Assembly (NCBI RefSeq): GCF_000974985.2
Contig: NZ_LAVA02000069.1
Coordinates: 1 to 55,668, forward strand
Direction of reading: 5' to 3'
Source of the DNA: Streptomyces mangrovisoli
Lineage (GTDB): Bacteria > Actinomycetota > Actinomycetes > Streptomycetales > Streptomycetaceae
DNA: 55,668 nucleotides
Shown one piece after another: positions 50,695-55,668 of the stretch. How positions within the stretch are numbered: the stretch's first letter is position 1; every line of letters begins with the position of its first letter. A program made the position numbers and the translations under genes. Below the pieces are notes generated by a model. The model made no database searches and was not told the origin of the DNA. It saw nothing but the letters and a program-made list of their open reading frames with translations.

Positions 50695-51516
50695 TTGGCC
50701 ACTGGTACGGAACCACATCTGAACAGCGGCGGCGTACGGTCCCCCGCGCGCGCCGCGATCGCCGCCCCGCATCTGCGCACCGACCGCTGGTGGCTCGCCC
50801 CCGCCGCCACGGCCGCCGGACTGTTCGCCTTCGTCGTCTACTCGACCTGGCGGGCCTTCGCGAACGCGGACTACTACGCGGCGCCGTACGTCTCCCCGTT
50901 CTACTCGCCGTGTCTCGCGCGCAACTGCCGCGAGATGGCGGGCGGGCCCAACGCCGATCTGTTCGGCGGCTGGTGGGGCATCTCCCCCGCGATCATCATC
51001 CTGATCTTCCCGCTGGGCTTCCGGCTGACCTGCTACTACTACCGCAAGGCCTACTACCGGGGCTTCTGGGCGTCCCCGCCGGCCTGCGCGGTGGCCGAGC
51101 CGCACAAGAAGTACACGGGCGAGACGCGCTTCCCGCTGATCCTCCAGAACGTGCACCGCTACTTCTTCTACGCCGCCCTGCTGGTGGCCGGCACCCTGAC
51201 CTACGACACCGTGCTGACGTTCCGCGACAGCCAGCACCGCTGGGGCCACATGGGCCTCGGCACCCTGGTGTTCCTGCTCAACATCGTGCTGATCTGGGCG
51301 TACACGCTCTCCTGCCACTCCTGCCGGCACATCGTCGGCGGCAAGCTCAAGCACTTCTCCCAGCATCCCGTGCGCTACCGGGCCTGGCAGTTCGTCGGGC
51401 GGCTGAACGCCCGTCACATGCTGCTGGCGTGGGCGTCGTTGGTGAGCGTCGCGCTCGCCGACTTCTACGTCTACCTGGTGGCGTCCGGTGTCTTCGACGA
51501 TCCGCGCTTCTTCTGA
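50695..51516 (+). CDS. Succinate dehydrogenase membrane anchor, Sdh1-type
   Basis: 273 aa from TTG 50695, with GGAG seven bases upstream. About five membrane helices: near residues 36-55, 97-113, 155-172, 187-206 and 242-263. Length and place match the anchor of mycobacterial Sdh1 (Rv0249c). Cys/His residues are striking: Cys73 and Cys78, Cys113, Cys131, and the cluster Cys207-His208-x-Cys210-x-His212. Mycobacterial Sdh1 was reported to carry a membrane-embedded Rieske-type [2Fe-2S] cluster. His154 in NVHRYFFY may bind haem. It anchors the dehydrogenase and passes electrons to menaquinone. Confidence 0.85.
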   Translation: MATGTEPHLNSGGVRSPARAAIAAPHLRTDRWWLAPAATAAGLFAFVVYSTWRAFANADYYAAPYVSPFYSPCLARNCREMAGGPNADLFGGWWGISPAIIILIFPLGFRLTCYYYRKAYYRGFWASPPACAVAEPHKKYTGETRFPLILQNVHRYFFYAALLVAGTLTYDTVLTFRDSQHRWGHMGLGTLVFLLNIVLIWAYTLSCHSCRHIVGGKLKHFSQHPVRYRAWQFVGRLNARHMLLAWASLVSVALADFYVYLVASGVFDDPRFF

Positions 51517-51542
51517 CGAGCTCCGTGAGTGAGGCATACCTG

Positions 51543-53480
51543 ATGTCCGTGGTCGACCGACAGGAGTGGGACGTCGTCGTGGTCGGTGCCGGTGGCGCCG
51601 GCCTGCGCGCCGCCATCGAGGCCCGCGAGCGCGGCGCGCGTACGGCGGTGATCTGCAAGTCGCTGTTCGGCAAGGCGCACACCGTGATGGCCGAGGGCGG
51701 CATCGCGGCGGCGATGGGCAACGTGAACTCCGGCGACAACTGGCAGGTCCACTTCCGCGACACCATGCGCGGCGGCAAGTTCCTCAACCAGTGGCGGATG
51801 GCGGAGCTGCACGCCCGGGAGGCCCCCGACCGGGTGTGGGAACTGGAGACCTGGGGCGCGCTGTTCGACCGGACCAAGGACGGGCGGATATCCCAGCGCA
51901 ACTTCGGCGGCCACGAGTACCCGCGCCTCGCGCACGTCGGCGACCGCACCGGCCTCGAACTCATCCGCACCCTCCAGCAGAAGATCGTCGCCCTCCAGCA
52001 GGAGGACCACCGGGAGACGGGCGACTACGAGTCGCGCCTGAAGGTCTTCCAGGAGTGCACGGTCACCCGGGTGCTGAAGGACGGCAGCCGCGTCTCGGGG
52101 GTCTTCGCCTACGAGCGCGAGAGCGGCCGCTTCTTCGTCCTGGAGGCGCCCTCGGTGGTCGTCGCGACCGGCGGCATCGGCAAGTCGTTCAAGGTGACGT
52201 CCAACTCCTGGGAGTACACCGGCGACGGGCACGCGCTGGCGCTGCTCGCCGGGGCGCCCCTGCTGAACATGGAGTTCGTGCAGTTCCATCCGACCGGCAT
52301 GGTCTGGCCGCCGTCGGTCAAGGGCATCCTGGTCACCGAGTCGGTCCGCGGCGACGGCGGGGTGCTGCGCAACTCCGAGGGCAAGCGGTTCATGTTCGAC
52401 TACATCCCCGACGTCTTCAAGGAGAAGTACGCCGAGTCGGAGGAGGAGGGCGACCGCTGGTACGAGGACCCGGACCACAACCGGCGCCCGCCGGAGCTGC
52501 TCCCCCGTGACGAGGTGGCCCGCGCGATCAACTCCGAGGTGAAGGCGGGCCGCGGCTCCCCGCACGGCGGCGTCTTCCTGGACGTGTCGACGCGGATGCC
52601 CGCCGAGGTGATCCGGCGCCGGCTGCCGTCCATGTACCACCAGTTCAAGGAGCTGGCGGACGTCGACATCACCGCGGAGGCGATGGAGGTCGGGCCGACC
52701 TGCCACTACGTGATGGGCGGCATCGCGGTCGACTCCGACACCGCGGCGGCCCGCGGGGTGCCCGGGCTGTTCGCGGCCGGCGAGGTCGCGGGCGGGATGC
52801 ACGGCTCCAACCGGCTGGGCGGCAACTCGCTGTCCGACCTGCTGGTCTTCGGGCGCCGCGCGGGACTGCACGCCGCCGAGTACGCGGCCGGGCTCACCTC
52901 GGCCCGCCCGCCCGTCGACGACGCCGAGGCGGACGCGGCGGCCGCGGAGGCGCTGCGCCCGTTCTCCGCCGAGGGCCCGGCGCCGGGCCAGGAGCCGGGG
53001 CGCCCGCCGGAGAACCCGTACACCCTGCACCAGGAACTCCAGCAGGCCATGAACGACCTGGTGGGCATCATCCGCCGCGAGGGCGAGATGGAGCAGGCCC
53101 TGGAACGGCTGGCCGACCTGCGGGTGCGGGCCCGGCGGGCCGGGGTGGAGGGGCACCGCCAGTTCAACCCCGGCTGGCATCTCGCCCTGGACCTCAGGAA
53201 CATGCTGCTGGTGAGCGAGTGCGTGGCGCGGGCCGCGCTGGAGCGCACCGAGTCGCGCGGCGGGCACACCCGCGAGGACCACCCCGAGATGGACCGCACC
53301 TGGCGCAACGTCAACCTGCTGTGCCGACTGGCCGATCCCGTCGGAGACCCCGCCGCCGGCGACCCCGCGCGCGGCCAGATCACCCTCACCCGTGAGACCA
53401 CCGAACCCGTCCGCCCCGATCTGCTCGCCCTCTTCGAGAAGGAAGAGCTGGTCAAGTACCTCCCCGAAGAGGAGCTGTAG
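51543..53480 (+). CDS. sdhA: Succinate dehydrogenase flavoprotein subunit, Sdh1-type
   Basis: 645 aa from ATG 51543 with GAGG upstream; a GTG at 51525 is in frame. FAD fold VVVVGAGGAGLRAAIEA, the FAD-linking His46 in KAHTVMAEGG, substrate site VQFHPTGMV and CHYVMGGIAVD, and HGSNRLGGNSLSDLLVFGRR. The length equals that of mycobacterial Rv0248c. Oxidises succinate to fumarate; Streptomyces are expected to have a second, classical sdhCDAB elsewhere. Confidence 0.95.
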   Translation: MSVVDRQEWDVVVVGAGGAGLRAAIEARERGARTAVICKSLFGKAHTVMAEGGIAAAMGNVNSGDNWQVHFRDTMRGGKFLNQWRMAELHAREAPDRVWELETWGALFDRTKDGRISQRNFGGHEYPRLAHVGDRTGLELIRTLQQKIVALQQEDHRETGDYESRLKVFQECTVTRVLKDGSRVSGVFAYERESGRFFVLEAPSVVVATGGIGKSFKVTSNSWEYTGDGHALALLAGAPLLNMEFVQFHPTGMVWPPSVKGILVTESVRGDGGVLRNSEGKRFMFDYIPDVFKEKYAESEEEGDRWYEDPDHNRRPPELLPRDEVARAINSEVKAGRGSPHGGVFLDVSTRMPAEVIRRRLPSMYHQFKELADVDITAEAMEVGPTCHYVMGGIAVDSDTAAARGVPGLFAAGEVAGGMHGSNRLGGNSLSDLLVFGRRAGLHAAEYAAGLTSARPPVDDAEADAAAAEALRPFSAEGPAPGQEPGRPPENPYTLHQELQQAMNDLVGIIRREGEMEQALERLADLRVRARRAGVEGHRQFNPGWHLALDLRNMLLVSECVARAALERTESRGGHTREDHPEMDRTWRNVNLLCRLADPVGDPAAGDPARGQITLTRETTEPVRPDLLALFEKEELVKYLPEEEL

Positions 53481-53482
53481 GA

Positions 53483-54256
53483 GTGAGCAGCAGCTACGAG
53501 GCCCGCTTCAAGGTGTGGCGGGGCGACATACAGGGCGGCGACCTGGAGGACTTCACCGTCGAGGTGAACGACGGCGAGGTCGTCCTCGACATCGTGCACC
53601 GCCTCCAGGCCACCCAGGCACCCGACCTCGCCGTGCGCTGGAACTGCAAGGCGGGCAAGTGCGGTTCGTGCTCCGCGGAGATCAACGGGCGGCCGCGGCT
53701 GATGTGCATGACGCGGATGTCGGTGTTCACCCGCGAGGAGACGATCACCGTGACACCGCTGCGCACCTTCCCGGTGATCCGCGATCTGGTGACCGACGTC
53801 GGCTTCAACTACCAGAAGGCCAGGGAGGTTCCGGCGTTCGTGCCGCCCGAGGGGGTGGGGCCCGGCGAGTACCGGATGTTCCAGGAGGACGTGGACCGCT
53901 CGCAGGAGTTCCGCAAGTGCATCGAGTGCTTCCTGTGCCAGGACACCTGCCATGTGGTGCGCGACCACGAGGAGAACAAGCAGGCCTTCGCGGGCCCGCG
54001 CTTCCTGATGCGGGTCGCGGAACTCGACATGCACCCGCTGGACGCGGCCGCCGAGAGCGGCCTCGACCGCAAGGCCACCGCCCAGGACGAACACGGCCTC
54101 GGCTACTGCAACATCACCAAGTGCTGCACCGAGGTGTGCCCGGAGCACATCAAGATCACGGACAACGCGCTGATCCCGCTGAAGGAGCGCGCGGTGGACC
54201 GCAAGTACGACCCGCTGGTGTGGCTGGGCTCGAAGATCGGGCGGCGGTCGAAGTAG
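53483..54256 (+). CDS. sdhB: Succinate dehydrogenase iron-sulfur subunit
   Basis: 257 aa from GTG 53483, two bases after the sdhA stop. [2Fe-2S] Cys55, Cys60, Cys63 and Cys75; the second Cys group has Cys146, Cys149, Cys152 and Cys156; the third has Cys209, Cys214-Cys215 and Cys219. Together these serve a [4Fe-4S] and a [3Fe-4S] cluster. Carries electrons from the flavoprotein to the anchor. Its terminator overlaps the end of the convergent gene. Confidence 0.95.
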   Translation: MSSSYEARFKVWRGDIQGGDLEDFTVEVNDGEVVLDIVHRLQATQAPDLAVRWNCKAGKCGSCSAEINGRPRLMCMTRMSVFTREETITVTPLRTFPVIRDLVTDVGFNYQKAREVPAFVPPEGVGPGEYRMFQEDVDRSQEFRKCIECFLCQDTCHVVRDHEENKQAFAGPRFLMRVAELDMHPLDAAAESGLDRKATAQDEHGLGYCNITKCCTEVCPEHIKITDNALIPLKERAVDRKYDPLVWLGSKIGRRSK

Positions 54257-54262
54257 GCCGCG

Positions 54263-54568
54263 CTACTGCCCCGGCCTGCGGAAGGGGAGGAGGCCGGGGC
54301 GCCGGGCGTACGACTGGAGGACCAGCCCGGTCATGAAGGCGGCCCAGCCGATCCACGGCAGCGGGCCGTAGGAGTGGGCGAGCGGACCGAGGAAGATGAA
54401 CAGGCTGAACCCGGCCGCGGACAGCAGCGTCGCCCAGCCCAGGAGCCGGGGCCGCAGGACCGGGCGGCCGGTCCAGGACGGAACCCAGCCCGTCGCCGCG
54501 CCCGCGGCGCCCACGCCCGCCATCACCACGGCGACGATCACCGCGACGACCGTGATCAACATGTCCAT
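54263..54568 (-). CDS. Small integral membrane protein, unknown
   Basis: 101 aa from ATG 54568 (ATG 54562 possible; weak RBS for both). Three hydrophobic segments: about residues 3-26, 42-61 and 68-86. Ends in a basic tail. Converges on sdhB with a six-base gap and follows the TIM-barrel gene on the same strand by 44 bases, so the two may be cotranscribed. No known motif. Confidence 0.68.
   Translation of the reverse strand: MDMLITVVAVIVAVVMAGVGAAGAATGWVPSWTGRPVLRPRLLGWATLLSAAGFSLFIFLGPLAHSYGPLPWIGWAAFMTGLVLQSYARRPGLLPFRRPGQ
54268..54300. terminator. Hairpin overlapping the convergent ends of sdhB and the small membrane protein
   Basis: A 10-bp stem (54268-54277 with 54291-54300) and 13-base loop lies 12 bases after the sdhB stop, inside the last codons of the opposing gene. 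It probably ends sdh transcription; the coding overlap is unusual but common in tight gaps. Confidence 0.68.
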
Positions 54569-54612
54569 GCCGCCGATGATCGCACGGTGGGCGTCGGCCG
54601 GGAAGAGTCAGG

Positions 54613-55668
54613 TCAGTTCACCCAGTCCTCCTGGTACGCCCGCCAGTCGGCCTCGGTCGCCGCGAAGTCGACGTAGAGGGCCACGCCGAAGTTCGCGCGG
54701 CCGGGGTCGGTGCGGGAGAGGCCGAGGCGCACCCCCCGGACCGCGGCGGGGACGGTCTCGGCGCGCGCCCAGTGCCCGAACCGGTTCTCGTGGTAGAAGG
54801 GCAGGCCCATCAGCAGTTCCGTCGACTTCGGGGTGACCTCCAGGGCCAGCGAGGTCTGCTGGGCGACGTACCCGCCGTACAGGCTCGCGAGCGGCTGCAT
54901 GGTGTCGTACGACATCACCGCGATCTGGTCGACGCGGCGCGCGACCTGCCCGAAGTAGGCCTGCGACCACCACTTGGGGTGGCCGGTGACGGTGCCCCAG
55001 AAGGAGTGGAACGCGGGCAGCGGGTCGATCTGGTGGGCGGCGACGGAGAGCACGGCGCCGTGGGCGCGGGTGACGCGGTGCAGGGCGTCGAGCAGGGCGA
55101 GGTAGTTCCGGTCACCGGAGTGCAGGGGCTCCAGGTCGAAGTGGACGCCGTCGAAACCGGCGGCGAGGATGCCGCGGGTCGAGGCGACGATCGCGGTACG
55201 GGTCGCGGACCGCTCCAGATGCATGGCGTCCGGCTTCTCCGGGGCCAGCTCGTCGCCGAGCCAGGCCTGCACCCGGACCCCGGGCAGCGCGCGGTGCACG
55301 GCCGCGATCAGCCACGCGGCACGCGGATGGTCGGAGGCGGGCAGGGTGCCGTCGTGCTCCAGCGGCCCGGCGTGCACGTACAGGTCCCGGATGCCGGTGC
55401 CGCGCAGCCGCCGTGCGAGCGCGGCGACGTCGGCGTCCGTCTTCCGCCCGTCGATCCAGGCGTGCCCGAGCCAGATCGCGTCCTGCCCCCTGGTCCGGGT
55501 CCCGTCGGCGAGGTCCCCGGAGTAGTTGACCCGCAGCGCGGTCTCGGCGGCGGCCAGGGGCAGCAGCAGGACGAGCACGAGGCCGATGACCGCACGCCGG
55601 ACCCAGCGCCGGGCCGTCCGTCCGCGGGAGCGGGGCGGGGCGGGGGGCTCACCGCCGGTGGGGGGTCG
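54613..55668 (-). CDS. Membrane-anchored TIM-barrel (glycoside hydrolase-like) protein, partial
   Basis: The frame stays open to the right edge, so the start lies outside the window; a GTG at 55578 is only an internal candidate. A Pro/Arg-rich part and a hydrophobic helix (RAVIGLVLVLLLPLAAAETA) precede the outer domain. This has the GH18-like strand GFDGVHFDLEPL with the likely catalytic Asp/Glu, earlier IRDLYVHAGPL, and later IAVMSYDTMQ, as in chitinase-like barrels. Glycan hydrolysis is inferred from these motifs; no exact family is claimed. Confidence 0.75.
   Translation of the reverse strand, partial: RPPTGGEPPAPPRSRGRTARRWVRRAVIGLVLVLLLPLAAAETALRVNYSGDLADGTRTRGQDAIWLGHAWIDGRKTDADVAALARRLRGTGIRDLYVHAGPLEHDGTLPASDHPRAAWLIAAVHRALPGVRVQAWLGDELAPEKPDAMHLERSATRTAIVASTRGILAAGFDGVHFDLEPLHSGDRNYLALLDALHRVTRAHGAVLSVAAHQIDPLPAFHSFWGTVTGHPKWWSQAYFGQVARRVDQIAVMSYDTMQPLASLYGGYVAQQTSLALEVTPKSTELLMGLPFYHENRFGHWARAETVPAAVRGVRLGLSRTDPGRANFGVALYVDFAATEADWRAYQEDWVN

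Overview
The window is a piece of a Streptomyces chromosome. Evidence is the very high G+C, GTG and TTG starts, GTGA/ATGA stop-start overlaps, mycothiol biosynthesis (mshB), a bldK-type oligopeptide permease locus and a sigE/anti-sigma pair beside an O-methyltransferase. Gene order matches, from memory, the S. coelicolor SCO5147-to-SCO5105 neighbourhood read backwards. The left third also shares neighbours with the M. tuberculosis Rv1201c-Rv1224 region (dapE, LOG protein, folP2, DivIVA protein, tag, DUF3117, O-methyltransferase, sigE, anti-sigma). I see no prophage, insertion sequence, tRNA, rRNA or CRISPR array.

Layout. 1-6900: ECF sigma factor and membrane anti-sigma factor (minus) with a likely auto-regulated promoter; a divergent O-methyltransferase that seems to start at ATT; DUF3117; a crotonase; DNA-3-methyladenine glycosylase; a DivIVA-domain protein; FolP2; a LOG-family protein. 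6980-14230: dapE, a lysozyme-like membrane protein, a small secreted protein, dapC and fdxA, a GNAT and a SirB1-type protein. Two intergenic gaps here carry a nearly identical 119-bp palindromic repeat. 14249-17767: a tightly overlapping ABC-2 exporter plus two-component operon. 17930-24295: a peptidoglycan-binding membrane protein, the DUF6113-mshB pair, a small membrane protein and an S9 peptidase.

24545-44911 holds three complete oligopeptide ABC importers. Operon A (minus) has the order binding protein-B-C-D-F. Operons B (plus) and C (minus) both have the bldKA-B-C-D-E order (permease, binding protein, permease, ATPase, ATPase), converge on each other, and look like an inverted duplication: ATPases and permeases are closely alike, binding proteins are much more diverged. 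Operon C adjoins typA, so it is the likely positional bldK. It is preceded by a long leader with a well-translated-looking 28-codon ORF and hairpins. All three operons have an RNA hairpin just after the binding-protein gene.

45570-55668: typA with a strong terminator; an orphan peptide-binding lipoprotein; then a small protein followed by a three-gene succinate dehydrogenase resembling mycobacterial Sdh1, preceded by an 18-bp perfect palindrome; a small membrane protein; and a TIM-barrel-like protein cut by the right edge. The findings most worth checking are the inverted duplicated bldK operon, its leader ORF, the ATT start, the Cys/His-rich Sdh membrane anchor and the sdh palindrome.
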